NCBI GenBank assembly: GCA_905234625.1
Contig: CAJOIC010000002.1
Coordinates: 19,023-83,022, forward strand
DNA length: 64,000 nt
Direction: 5' to 3'
Source of the DNA: an uncultured Oscillospiraceae bacterium
GTDB lineage: Bacteria; Bacillota; Clostridia; Oscillospirales; Oscillospiraceae
The notes under the pieces were generated by a model that worked only from the letters and a program-made list of their open reading frames with translations, had not been told where the DNA came from and ran no database searches. Positions 1 through 8,834 of the stretch are shown here, one piece after another. How positions within the stretch are numbered: position 1 is the stretch's first letter; every line of letters begins with the position of its first letter. A program made the position numbers and the translations under genes.

Positions 1-1
1 G

Positions 2-1042
<1,041 letters not shown>

Positions 1043-1056
1043 TCCCCTGATATGAC

Positions 1057-1091
1057 AAGATCCCCTGCCGTTGCGGCAGGGGATCTTTTTA
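1057..1091 (+). terminator. Rho-independent terminator of ftsZ
   Basis: A 14-bp near-perfect stem (1057-1070 with 1074-1087), a 3-base loop and a T run lie 15 bases after the ftsZ stop. The convergent gene on the other strand ends at 1089, so its last codons overlap the hairpin. Confidence 0.9.
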
Positions 1092-1586
1092 TCGGAAGCA
1101 GCGGAGGATGAGCTCCCGCTTTTCCTGGGACGCGGCCCGCCGCTGGCAGGCGTAGTCCCGCAGCAGAGGAGAAAGGTCTCCGTCTGCGACCGCAGCTGCG
1201 TCGTAGGCCGCTGCCGCAGCCTCGTCCCGCAGCATGGCCTCCCGCAGGGAGTCCATAATGCCCTGTGTCCTGGGACAGCTCTCGCTCGTACTGATCCGTG
1301 CTCCGGTGCGCAGAAAGATCTCTGCCCGCAGCCGCTGGGCCCGCCGGACAGCCTGGGACGCGTGGCGAAGCAGCAGCTGCTTTCCCGGCCCGAGGCATCC
1401 CGCCAGAGCGCGGTCGTAGGCCGCGGCGCGAAGCTCATCACCCGCCAGCTGCTCCAGACAGAGCGACGGGTCATGCCTGGGCTGCGGCGATGTATTCGTC
1501 TCCGATCCCTCGACCCGGCGCCACACCCCGTCGAAGCCTTCCAGCACGGCGCGGACATATTCATCATGCAGCGTTTCGCTTTCCAT
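1089..1586 (-). CDS. Ferritin-like domain protein (hypothetical)
   Basis: 165-residue soluble protein, Ala/Arg/Glu-rich and predicted nearly all helical. Two helical pairs carry E/H-spaced patterns (LCLEQLAGDELRAAAYDRAL near residue 45, LREAMLRDEAAAAAYDAAA near 120, LLRDYACQR near 145) resembling the four-helix diiron fold of the ferritin/rubrerythrin superfamily. The full ligand set is not clear, so iron binding is inference. The start ATG at 1586 was chosen because GGGAGG lies 9 bases upstream; longer frames have no such site. That ribosome binding site sits inside the 3' arm of the hairpin at 1592-1625, behind the SGNH gene. Confidence 0.6.
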   Translation of the reverse strand: MESETLHDEYVRAVLEGFDGVWRRVEGSETNTSPQPRHDPSLCLEQLAGDELRAAAYDRALAGCLGPGKQLLLRHASQAVRRAQRLRAEIFLRTGARISTSESCPRTQGIMDSLREAMLRDEAAAAAYDAAAVADGDLSPLLRDYACQRRAASQEKRELILRCFR

Positions 1587-1591
1587 ATAAA

Positions 1592-1625
1592 ACGACCTCC
1601 CGCACCATCGTATGCGGGAGGTCGT
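1592..1625 (-). terminator. Terminator-like hairpin containing the downstream ribosome binding site
   Basis: A perfect 13-bp stem (1592-1604 with 1613-1625) and 8-base loop lie between the SGNH gene and the ferritin-like gene. Read leftward it is followed by a short T run, like a weak intrinsic terminator. Its 3' arm contains GGGAGG (1596-1601), the only good Shine-Dalgarno for the gene starting at 1586, so folding would hide that site. Confidence 0.7.
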
Positions 1626-1639
1626 GATTTTGCGTTCGC

Positions 1640-2485
1640 TTATTGATAGCCGTGTGTCCGGACATTGGTCTTGACCACCTCGAAGCCCGCGGGTCCCAGG
1701 TGGATGCCGTCGCCGTTGCCGTAGTCGGCGTTCAGGTTGCCCGTATCGTCCATCAGCAGATCGTGGGTGTTGAGGTAGCGGGTGCCGGTGGCTTCCGCCA
1801 CGTCGTAGATCCATTGGTTCGCCTGGAGGACGCCGGCGTTGCTGATACCGGTGGGAGCCATACTGTCGGTGACGGGGTAAATGGAGTGACAGATGATCTT
1901 CGTGTCAGGATTTGCCTGCCGGATACCGCTGATGAGATCGGTGTATTCCTCTTTGAACTGGACCTCGTCCATATAGGAGATGCCGTTGAGACCCAGGGTG
2001 ATGATGAGGTACTCCGGCTTCACGTCCGCCACGGCGTCGCGGATGGAGAGACTTCGGACGGAGCCGTCCTCTGCGTAGACGTCGAGATCCACATAGCTCT
2101 GAGCCCCCAGATCCATGGTGCCGATAGAGGTGGTCCAGACCTGAGGCCAGGGCAGCGCTTCATAGACGCCGGCGCCATAGGTGGTACTGTCGCCCAGGAA
2201 GACGCATTTGGCGAGGTATTCCTCACCCATATCCTCCGTCTCCTGCAGCTCTGTAGGAGCTGGCTCCGGCGTGGGAGAGGGCGTGGGCTCCGGGGTGGCG
2301 GAGGTCTCCGTCCCGGCATCCTCCGCCATGGCGGCGTCCTTCATGGCGGGAGCGGAATCGTCTGCGTCTCCGCCGGAGGCTCTCGTGCAGGAGACGAAAA
2401 ACACAGCGAAAAGCGCGGCCGCGGCGCAGATCACGATGGCCGCCAGCCAAAGCACGTGGAAATATTCCCGGATCCGTTCGCTCAT
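1640..2485 (-). CDS. Membrane-anchored SGNH/GDSL hydrolase
   Basis: 281 residues: a transmembrane segment at about 11-32, a Thr/Pro/Glu-rich stalk at about 60-82, then an extracellular SGNH hydrolase domain. The block I motif is FLGDSTT with the probable nucleophile Ser100. The block V dyad is DGIHLGPAGF near the C terminus (Asp259, His262), and an LGLNG segment supplies the block III-like Asn. Enzymes of this fold are esterases or O-acetyl-transferring/deacetylating enzymes on glycans, lipids or teichoic acids. The substrate cannot be read from sequence. It lies downstream of the EF-G paralogue but is separated by a terminator, so it may have its own promoter. Confidence 0.85.
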   Translation of the reverse strand: MSERIREYFHVLWLAAIVICAAAALFAVFFVSCTRASGGDADDSAPAMKDAAMAEDAGTETSATPEPTPSPTPEPAPTELQETEDMGEEYLAKCVFLGDSTTYGAGVYEALPWPQVWTTSIGTMDLGAQSYVDLDVYAEDGSVRSLSIRDAVADVKPEYLIITLGLNGISYMDEVQFKEEYTDLISGIRQANPDTKIICHSIYPVTDSMAPTGISNAGVLQANQWIYDVAEATGTRYLNTHDLLMDDTGNLNADYGNGDGIHLGPAGFEVVKTNVRTHGYQ

Positions 2486-2504
2486 GTGTTTTTCTCTCCT
2501 TTGA

Positions 2505-2532
2505 AAAAGGGGAAGCGGCTGCTTCCCCTTTT
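2505..2532 (-). terminator. Intrinsic terminator of the EF-G-like gene
   Basis: A 12-bp stem (2505-2516 with 2521-2532) with a 4-base loop has T runs on both sides and can act in either direction. It lies 22 bases after the leftward EF-G-like stop codon. Confidence 0.85.
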
Positions 2533-2554
2533 AGTGTGTGCTGTTATGTCCGGA

Positions 2555-4585
2555 TCATTCGGCCTCGGCCAGAGCCTTGGCTTCCTCGATGATCTTCTGC
2601 TGGACGTTCGCGGGGGTCTCGTCGTAGCGGATGAACTCCAGGGTGAAGGAACCGCGGCCCTGGGTCATACTGCGCAGATCGATGGCGTAGGTGGTCATCT
2701 CCGCCATGGGGACCTCGGCCTCCACGACCTGCATGCCGTCGTGGGCGTTCATGCCCAGCATGGTGCCGCGGCGCTTGGAGGGGATGTCGCTCATGATGTC
2801 GCCGAGGTTTGCGTCGGGGATGGTGACCTTCAGCAGGCCGATGGGCTCCATAATGACGGGGTTGGCGTTCACCAGCTCCTTATAGGCGAGACCGGCGGCG
2901 GTCTTGAATGCCATTTCGGAGGAGTCCACGGGGTGGAAGTCGCCGTCGTACAGGACGGCCTTCAGGTACACCATGGGATAACCGGCGAGGACGCCCTTCT
3001 GGCAGTTTTCGCGCAGGCCCTTTTCCACGGCGGGGAAGAAGTTCTTGGGAACGGAGCCGCCGAAGACCTCCTCGGCGAAGATCATGTCCTCCTGCTCGGA
3101 CTGGGGCTCGAAGCGGATCTTGACGTCCGCGAACTGGCCATGACCGCCGGTCTGCTTCTTGTGGCGGCCGTGGGTCTCCAGAGTCTTGCGGATCTTCTCG
3201 CGGTAAGCCACGCGGGCGGGGGAGAGCTCCACCTCCACGCCGAACTTGCTCTTGAGCTTGGAGCAGAGGACGTCGATGTGCATATCGCCGGCGCCGGCCA
3301 CCACCTGCTGATGGGTCTCGGCGTTCAGGGTGACGGAGAAGGTGGGATCCTCCTCGTTCAGGCGGGAGAGGCCCTGGGCGACCTTGTCGTCCTGGCCCTT
3401 CACCTTGGGGGAGATGGCCATCTGATAGCAGGGGACATCGAACTCGATGCCGGGCAGGGCCTCAACGGCGCCGGGAGCGCAGAGAGTGTCGCCGGTCTTG
3501 GTATCGGTGAGTTTGGACACCGCGCCGAAATCGCCGCAGCCGATCTCGGGGACTTCGGTGTTCTTCTTGCCCTGCATGGTGTAGATGTGGCCGAGCTTTT
3601 CCTGAGCGCCGGAGCGGGCGTTCGTCAGGGTCAGATCGCCGGTCACCTTGCCGGAGACGACCTTGAACAGGGAGAACTTGCCGAACTGGTCGGAGACGGT
3701 CTTGTAGATGATGACCTTCGCCGGACCGTTGGGATCCAGGGCCTTGCCGCCCTCAGAGGGCTCGGGGAAGATGGAGACGGCGGCGTCCAGCAGGATGCGG
3801 GTGCCGAGGCCGGTGAAGGCGCTGCCGGCGTAAACGGGGCAGATGCTGCCGTCGGCGACGCCTGCGCTCAGGGCGCCGGAGATCTCCTCGGGGGAGAGCT
3901 CCATGGTCTCGAAGTACTTCTCCATCAGCTCCTCGCTGGTCTCGGCGGCGGACTCGGCAAGCTCGGTGTAGAGCTCCTCGAGACGGTCGCTCATGGAGTC
4001 TGGCATGGGGATGTCCACGCGCTTGTTGCCCTCCATCTTGAAGGCCTTCTTCGTGATGACGTCCACGATGCCGACGTACTTGTCGCCATCCTTGATGGGG
4101 GCGGTCATGGCACAGACGGAGTTGCCGAAGGCGGCGCGCAGACCGTCGAAGGTCTTGTCGAAGTCGGCGTGCTCCTCATCGAGCTTGGAGATGTAGATGG
4201 CGCGGGGCTTTCCGGCCTCCTTGAGGAGCTTCCAGCTCTTTTCGGCGCCGACGTTCAGACCGTCCTTCGCGGAGACGCAGATGATGCCCAGGTCGGCGAC
4301 GCGGAGGGCCTGCTTCACCTCGCCGGCGAAGTCGAAGAATCCCGGCGTGTCGATGATGTTTATTTTATAGCCCTGCCAGTTGGCATACATGGTGGCGGCG
4401 GAGATGCTGATTTGACGGCGGATCTCCTCCGCGTCGAAGTCGGAGACGGTGTTGCCGTCCACGACCTTGCCCATGCGGTCGGTCATACCGGCGATGGACA
4501 GGATGTTCTCAGCCAGCGTGGTCTTGCCGTTGCCGCCGTGACCGAGCAGAGCGATGTTGCGGATCTTCTTCAGTTCAGTGCTCAT
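2555..4585 (-). CDS. Elongation factor G paralogue (EF-G-like translational GTPase)
   Basis: 676-residue five-domain translational GTPase. The G1 motif GHGGNGKT is at 15-22 and the G3 motif DTPGF at 79-83. G4 is SKLD at 133-136 rather than NKxD. Domain III to V segments follow (FRYDE-type C terminus, THQQVVAGAGDMHID). The canonical EF-G/EF-Tu His of DTPGH, which activates the hydrolytic water, is Phe83 here. Together these mark the EF-G-like bacterial paralogue family (EF-G2-like), not the housekeeping factor, which is normally near rpsL/tuf. The start at 4585 has GAAGGAG 8 bases upstream; the longer frame to 4648 lacks a site. It is monocistronic, with its own promoter and terminator. A ribosome-associated role other than ordinary translocation is inferred. 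Confidence 0.9.
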   Translation of the reverse strand: MSTELKKIRNIALLGHGGNGKTTLAENILSIAGMTDRMGKVVDGNTVSDFDAEEIRRQISISAATMYANWQGYKINIIDTPGFFDFAGEVKQALRVADLGIICVSAKDGLNVGAEKSWKLLKEAGKPRAIYISKLDEEHADFDKTFDGLRAAFGNSVCAMTAPIKDGDKYVGIVDVITKKAFKMEGNKRVDIPMPDSMSDRLEELYTELAESAAETSEELMEKYFETMELSPEEISGALSAGVADGSICPVYAGSAFTGLGTRILLDAAVSIFPEPSEGGKALDPNGPAKVIIYKTVSDQFGKFSLFKVVSGKVTGDLTLTNARSGAQEKLGHIYTMQGKKNTEVPEIGCGDFGAVSKLTDTKTGDTLCAPGAVEALPGIEFDVPCYQMAISPKVKGQDDKVAQGLSRLNEEDPTFSVTLNAETHQQVVAGAGDMHIDVLCSKLKSKFGVEVELSPARVAYREKIRKTLETHGRHKKQTGGHGQFADVKIRFEPQSEQEDMIFAEEVFGGSVPKNFFPAVEKGLRENCQKGVLAGYPMVYLKAVLYDGDFHPVDSSEMAFKTAAGLAYKELVNANPVIMEPIGLLKVTIPDANLGDIMSDIPSKRRGTMLGMNAHDGMQVVEAEVPMAEMTTYAIDLRSMTQGRGSFTLEFIRYDETPANVQQKIIEEAKALAEAE

Positions 4586-4661
4586 GAGGTTTTCTCCTTC
4601 TATAATGATTCGTAAACGTAAATACAGGGGATCGGGCGCGCAAAGCACACCACATTAAAAT

Positions 4662-4690
4662 ATTATACACGATTGCTGAATGATTAGCAA
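4662..4690 (-). promoter_or_regulatory. Sigma-A-type promoter for the EF-G-like gene
   Basis: Read leftward: TTGCTA (4690-4685), a 17-base spacer, then TATAAT (4667-4662). This gives a leader of about 70 bases before the ATG at 4585. Confidence 0.7.
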
Positions 4691-4730
4691 TAGCATATCC
4701 GTGAGAAATCGAGGGTCCCGGCCTGAATTT

Positions 4731-6878
4731 TTACCGGCTCTGTCCCAGGGAGAGGATGAGCGCCGGGAGGAACCACAGGGCCATAAAGGAGAGGACGTTG
4801 CCCGCGGAGGCGGTGTCGAAGGCTCCCACGCGGCAGAGAAGGAACATGATGACCATGCCGATGCCCGCGCCTGCCAGGGACAGGATCGCGGAGATGCGGC
4901 TGGCGTTGTATGCTTTGCGGGCGGCCTCGGCGGCCTCCACGAGAGGAAGCATCCCCGGACGGGAGATCACGGCGTCGATGGGGGTATCTCCGCCCTCGGC
5001 GGCTTCTTCCCGAAGACGGTAGCGCTCACGGAAGGAGGGGAAGTTGAACCGGTCCGTGGGCATGCGGAAGAGCTTTCCGATCATGCGCGGGGTGATATTG
5101 AAGTCCCGGATGGCGAAGACAGTCTGGGTCTTTCCCCTCATGAGAGTGACGAGTGCCTCCTGTACGGAGGTCACGGGTATGTAATCGATGACGAAAACGC
5201 CCACAAGCTCGCCGGAAATGGCGGTGCAGATGGAGTTTCGGGTCTGCAGGTTCTGGGGCAGGCGGATGCCCATGAGATTCATAAAGCCCGCGGAGCCTAC
5301 CAGGACCCTCTCTCCGCTGATCAGGCCGGACAGACCGCCGCCCTCATGGACGGCGAATTCTTCCACGCCGGGCATGTTGTAGCCCCGCCGTGAGACCAGC
5401 TCGTCAAACAGGGCGGAGACGCCGCTGCCGGAGGCGGAGAGAAGCCCTGCTGTGGAGGCGACGACCTTCCCCAGAAAGACGCCCTCGGCCACGTTGATCT
5501 CAGAGAATTTCATGGTGCCGGGGGGAAATAGGTCCTCGTCCGTGATGACGACCCGGTTGGTCTTGCCTATGTCGGCACAGCCGTCGTACCCGGCGAGTGC
5601 GGCGCCGGAGCTGCGAAGGCGGCGGGCGGCGATGGCATAGGGCAGGGGGAAGCCCACGAAGGCCGCGAAGGAGGCGCTGACGGATACCAGCGCGGAGAAG
5701 GTGTGCAGGAAATACGCGCCGTTTCCGATACAGGCTATGACGGAAAGCAGCAGCGATGCTCCCAGGAGAAACGGCGCCGCCGCAGCGTAAGCCGTGCGGC
5801 AGATGTCCTGGGATTCGCTCCGGCGCACGATGCCCTCAGTGCTGTCCCGTTCCGTGCGCAGAAGAGCCTGATCCGCGCCGGAGGACAGGACGGAAGGCGT
5901 CTTGGAGGCCGCGGCGGTGCGGAAGGTGCGGCGCAAGGCCTTGCAGGTGAGTTGTTCGCCCCAGAGCGCCGCCGTGAGGGAGGCCGCGCCGATGGCGCAG
6001 AAGGGCAGCGTGTCCACCAGCTCGAACAGGACGAGAACGGCGTCGATGCCGGATAGGATCGCGGCGATAGAGGCCAGGGCCTCCGCGCCGGGCTTTAAGT
6101 CAAAGAGCTGCCGCAGTCCGGCGGTGACCACATCCAGCGCCGTCATCATGACGGCCAGGAGCAGGACAAGGCTGACACCGGCCTGCAGGGGGATGCTCCT
6201 GCCGAGCATGCCCGCCATGGGCAGCCGCAGGCTGATCCAGGCGAGGATGACGGTGAGGAGCAGGGCTACCCGCAGCCGCATGGACAGGGGACGCAGCAGA
6301 GAGCCGTAATACTTGGCGGCCTTGCCCGGGGTCAGCTCCGGGGTCTCCCGGATGTCCAAAGGCTCGGGCCAGTTGGCGGCCTCCGCCGTCTGCATCTGGC
6401 GGCGAGCGATGCGGGTCGCCACCATGCGTACCGCCGGGGCGAGGAAGCGCTCGGTAAAGGACTGGCGGGGCGGTTCCTGCGTCTGAACGGGACGCTGGGT
6501 GCGTTCCGGACGGGGCTTTTTCACAGGGATCTCCGGCTCCTTCTGAGGGGCCTCCTCTGCGGCATTGTCCTTATATCGCAGGGTGATGATCCCATCCTCG
6601 CCGATGACCACCCGGGGCCGCTGCTCCCGGGAGTCGTTTTCCGTCTCGTCAGGGGGAGCGGAGGGGGCCTGCGGGGACGCATCCTGCGCGATGGCGTCCT
6701 CTTCGGCGGGAGCACCCTCCCGCACAGGCGCAGACGGCGCTGCCTCGGGCTGCGGGGCTTCTTCCCGGTGGGCCTGGGCCTCCTGCTGATAGTGGCGCAG
6801 CGTCTCGCCCAGGGTGCTCATGGCAGCGCGGCGGGACCGCTCGGCGATAGAGGCGGCGTCCCCGGCGGGGGGGTCCAC
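4731..6878 (-). CDS. Degenerate P-type-ATPase-like membrane protein (main frame)
   Basis: 715 codons from the GTG at 6878, which is probably not a real start (see the next entry). After a Pro/Ala/Glu-rich cytoplasmic region (1-145) come about seven membrane segments (near 205, 235, 270, 366, 393, 663, 692). The order matches a P1B-type ATPase: the M4-equivalent FPLPYAIAARR (410-420) where CPC would be, the phosphorylation-site position VVITDEDLFPPGT (443-455), an N-domain-like GGGLSG...GERVLVG (513-528), and AIRDFN (589-594) where TGDN is expected. No DKTGT, TGE, TGDN or GDGxND motif survives, so it cannot work as a P-type pump. I infer a catalytically dead relative with a scaffold or sensing role. 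The family assignment rests on motif order. Confidence 0.65.
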   Translation of the reverse strand: MDPPAGDAASIAERSRRAAMSTLGETLRHYQQEAQAHREEAPQPEAAPSAPVREGAPAEEDAIAQDASPQAPSAPPDETENDSREQRPRVVIGEDGIITLRYKDNAAEEAPQKEPEIPVKKPRPERTQRPVQTQEPPRQSFTERFLAPAVRMVATRIARRQMQTAEAANWPEPLDIRETPELTPGKAAKYYGSLLRPLSMRLRVALLLTVILAWISLRLPMAGMLGRSIPLQAGVSLVLLLAVMMTALDVVTAGLRQLFDLKPGAEALASIAAILSGIDAVLVLFELVDTLPFCAIGAASLTAALWGEQLTCKALRRTFRTAAASKTPSVLSSGADQALLRTERDSTEGIVRRSESQDICRTAYAAAAPFLLGASLLLSVIACIGNGAYFLHTFSALVSVSASFAAFVGFPLPYAIAARRLRSSGAALAGYDGCADIGKTNRVVITDEDLFPPGTMKFSEINVAEGVFLGKVVASTAGLLSASGSGVSALFDELVSRRGYNMPGVEEFAVHEGGGLSGLISGERVLVGSAGFMNLMGIRLPQNLQTRNSICTAISGELVGVFVIDYIPVTSVQEALVTLMRGKTQTVFAIRDFNITPRMIGKLFRMPTDRFNFPSFRERYRLREEAAEGGDTPIDAVISRPGMLPLVEAAEAARKAYNASRISAILSLAGAGIGMVIMFLLCRVGAFDTASAGNVLSFMALWFLPALILSLGQSR

Positions 6879-7071
6879 GGCCTTCGGCCTCCGCCGCGGC
6901 AGGACGCACCTGGGGCGCCGGAGCGTTGGTCTTTTCCTCGGTCGGGGGAGCGGGGTTACCCGCCGCCGCGGCGCGGTTGGCCGCGGTTTTTCGCGCGTAC
7001 TCCTGCAGGAGAGCGGCTACGGAGTATTCGTCGTACTCCGGAGTTATGTCCCGGATCTGTCTCTCACTCAT
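6649..7071 (-). CDS. N-terminal part of the P-type-ATPase-like protein, frameshifted
   Basis: Starts MSERQIRDITPEYDEYSV and overlaps the rlmB stop by 8 bases (ATGAGTGA), a translationally coupled arrangement. Only the first about 64 codons look like protein; after that the frame becomes Arg/Pro/Cys-rich noise while the neighbouring frame continues as plausible protein. The switch falls at or just before a run of seven G (C on the coding strand) at 6867-6873; removing one base joins this frame to the 715-codon frame. The intact gene would therefore be about 4731-7071. This could be an assembly or sequencing error in the homopolymer, a real inactivating mutation, or phase variation; the window alone cannot decide. 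Confidence 0.6.
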   Translation of the reverse strand: MSERQIRDITPEYDEYSVAALLQEYARKTAANRAAAAGNPAPPTEEKTNAPAPQVRPAAAEAEGRGPPRRGRRLYRRAVPPRCHEHPGRDAAPLSAGGPGPPGRSPAARGSAVCACAGGCSRRRGRHRAGCVPAGPLRSP

Positions 7072-7813
7072 GGCGCTGACGTACGATCTCGTACAGGAGG
7101 ATGGCGGCGGCGACGGAGGCGTTCAGGGAGTTTACTCTGCCGGCCATGGGAATGGAAAGGATGAAGTCGCAGTTTTCCCGCACGAGACGGCTGATGCCGC
7201 GGCCCTCCGAGCCGATGACGAGGCAGATGGGGCCTCTCATATCCGTCTTCCAGAGCGGCGCGTCTCCGTCGGCCTCCGCGCCGTAGACCCAGAGACCTTC
7301 CTTCTTGAGGTCCTGGAGGGCGGCGGTGAGGTTTGCCACTCTGGCGACGAGCATATGCTCAGCAGCGCCTGCGCTGGCTTTGTCCGCGGCGGCGGTGATC
7401 CCCGCGCTGTGGTGCCGGGGGATGATGACTCCATGGGCTCCGGCGCATTCCGCGCAGCGGATGACGGCCCCCAGGTTCCGGGGATCCTCCAGCCCGTCGC
7501 ACACCACGATGAAGGGGTCCTCGTTCCGTTCCCTGGCGAGGGCCAGGATATCCTCCGGGGCGCAGTACTCCTTGGCGGCGGCTACGGCGATGACGCCCTG
7601 GTGCGCGCCGTTCGTGACGCTCATGGCGTCGAGCTTGCGCCGGTCGCATTCCGTGACGGTGATCCCGGCGTTTCTGGCGTTGGACGCAATGAAGCCGAGG
7701 GCCTTGTCGCTGGTCCCCCTGGCCAGGAAGATCTTGTCCAGCGGCCGCCCCGCGCGGATAGCCTCTATGACGGCGTTCTTTCCCTCTATGATGTTTTCAT
7801 CTGACATATTCAT
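7064..7813 (-). CDS. rlmB: 23S rRNA/tRNA 2'-O-methyltransferase, TrmH/SpoU family (RlmB-like)
   Basis: 249-residue SPOUT methyltransferase that transfers methyl from SAM to a ribose 2'-OH in rRNA, by family resemblance Gm2251 of 23S rRNA. An N-terminal substrate-binding domain (IIEGKNAVIEAI) precedes the SpoU core. Motif 1 is LEDPRNLGAVIRCAE, motif 2 IGSEGRGIS and motif 3 NSLNASVAAAILLYE, which form the trefoil-knot SAM pocket. The start is uncertain: ATG at 7813 or 7807, or TTG at 7819, none with a strong ribosome binding site. Its end overlaps the start of the membrane protein gene, so the two are co-transcribed. Confidence 0.9.
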   Translation of the reverse strand: MNMSDENIIEGKNAVIEAIRAGRPLDKIFLARGTSDKALGFIASNARNAGITVTECDRRKLDAMSVTNGAHQGVIAVAAAKEYCAPEDILALARERNEDPFIVVCDGLEDPRNLGAVIRCAECAGAHGVIIPRHHSAGITAAADKASAGAAEHMLVARVANLTAALQDLKKEGLWVYGAEADGDAPLWKTDMRGPICLVIGSEGRGISRLVRENCDFILSIPMAGRVNSLNASVAAAILLYEIVRQRHE

Positions 7814-7944
7814 ACGCAATATACTATATCACAAAGCCAAAGGATTGGAAAGCCTGAACAGGGAAAAATATATGGACTTTATTACCGAAAAAGGGTATGA
7901 TTAACTTGTTGAGTGATATCGGATCGCATAAGAGGTGAATTGTT

Positions 7945-8817
7945 TTGAAAGCACTGAACGCCAAGATCGACCGCTTCTGCCTGACGCATCCGCGCTTCGG
8001 CATCCCGCGGCTCATGCTGTATATTGTCATCGGGAATATCCTGGTCTACGTCTTCGGACTGATGGACACCACCGGAACGCTTTATTCTCTTCTGTACTTC
8101 GATCCCGCGCTGTTCTGCCGGGGACAGGTATGGAGGCTCATTACCTTTGCCCTGGTGCCCACCACGAACGGTATCCTGTGGCTTGCCATTTCCCTGTATT
8201 TCTACTACTTCATCGGCTCCGCGCTGGAAAACGCCTGGGGACCCGGAAAATTCACCATTTACTATTTCAGCGGTATGCTGCTTACGGCGCTGTACTCCCT
8301 TATCGTCTATTTCATCGCCGGAAAGCGTATCCTGGTCTCCGCTTCTTATCTGAACCTGTCCCTGTTTTTCGCCTTTGCCACACTCTGGCCGGAGCAGAGG
8401 GTGCTGCTGTTTTTCGTCATCCCTGTGAAAATGAAATGGCTCGCCTGGATCGACGCGGCGTTTTTCCTGCTCCAGATCGTCAGCGGCGTCATCGCCGGTC
8501 AGGTCTGGGCGGCGCTGGTGCCTGTGGTGGCGATGCTGACCTATCTCGTCTTCTGTGGGGAGTGGCTGTTCGACCTCATCCGTCCGAACCGGGTGCAGCA
8601 GAAGGTGAAGCAGAAGGCGCGCACCATCCAGTTCAAGGAGGCCGCCGCCAAGATCCAGCGGCAGCAGCAGGCCCAGGGCTTCACCCGCAAATGCGCCGTC
8701 TGCGGCCGTACAGACGCGGACAATCCCGGTCTGGAGTTCCGGTTCTGCAGCCGCTGCGCCGGTTATCACTGCTTCTGCGAGGATCACATCAACAACCACA
8801 TTCACTTTACCGAGTGA
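7945..8817 (+). CDS. Rhomboid-like membrane protein with C-terminal zinc ribbon
   Basis: 290 residues with about six membrane segments between residues 22 and 210, then a basic coiled segment (RVQQKVKQKARTIQFKEAAAKIQ) and a cysteine-rich tail. Rhomboid-like signs are the FDPALFCRGQVWRLITFALVP segment after TM1 and a GSALENAWG loop. The catalytic GxSG of rhomboid proteases is not present (SASYLNLSLF occupies that place), so it is probably a non-proteolytic pseudorhomboid. In the tail, Cys250/253 and Cys268/271 form a CxxC pair of pairs typical of a zinc ribbon, with extra Cys/His after it. The start is TTG, with AGAGGTGA 7 bases upstream. It is divergent from rlmB. Confidence 0.7.
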   Translation: MKALNAKIDRFCLTHPRFGIPRLMLYIVIGNILVYVFGLMDTTGTLYSLLYFDPALFCRGQVWRLITFALVPTTNGILWLAISLYFYYFIGSALENAWGPGKFTIYYFSGMLLTALYSLIVYFIAGKRILVSASYLNLSLFFAFATLWPEQRVLLFFVIPVKMKWLAWIDAAFFLLQIVSGVIAGQVWAALVPVVAMLTYLVFCGEWLFDLIRPNRVQQKVKQKARTIQFKEAAAKIQRQQQAQGFTRKCAVCGRTDADNPGLEFRFCSRCAGYHCFCEDHINNHIHFTE

Positions 8818-8834
8818 CGGAGTAACGTTAAACT

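Noticed and set aside
1643..4615. A rightward frame open for about 990 codons
   Set aside because: It is antisense to the SGNH and EF-G-like genes and consists of low-complexity Gly/Val/His/Asp sequence.
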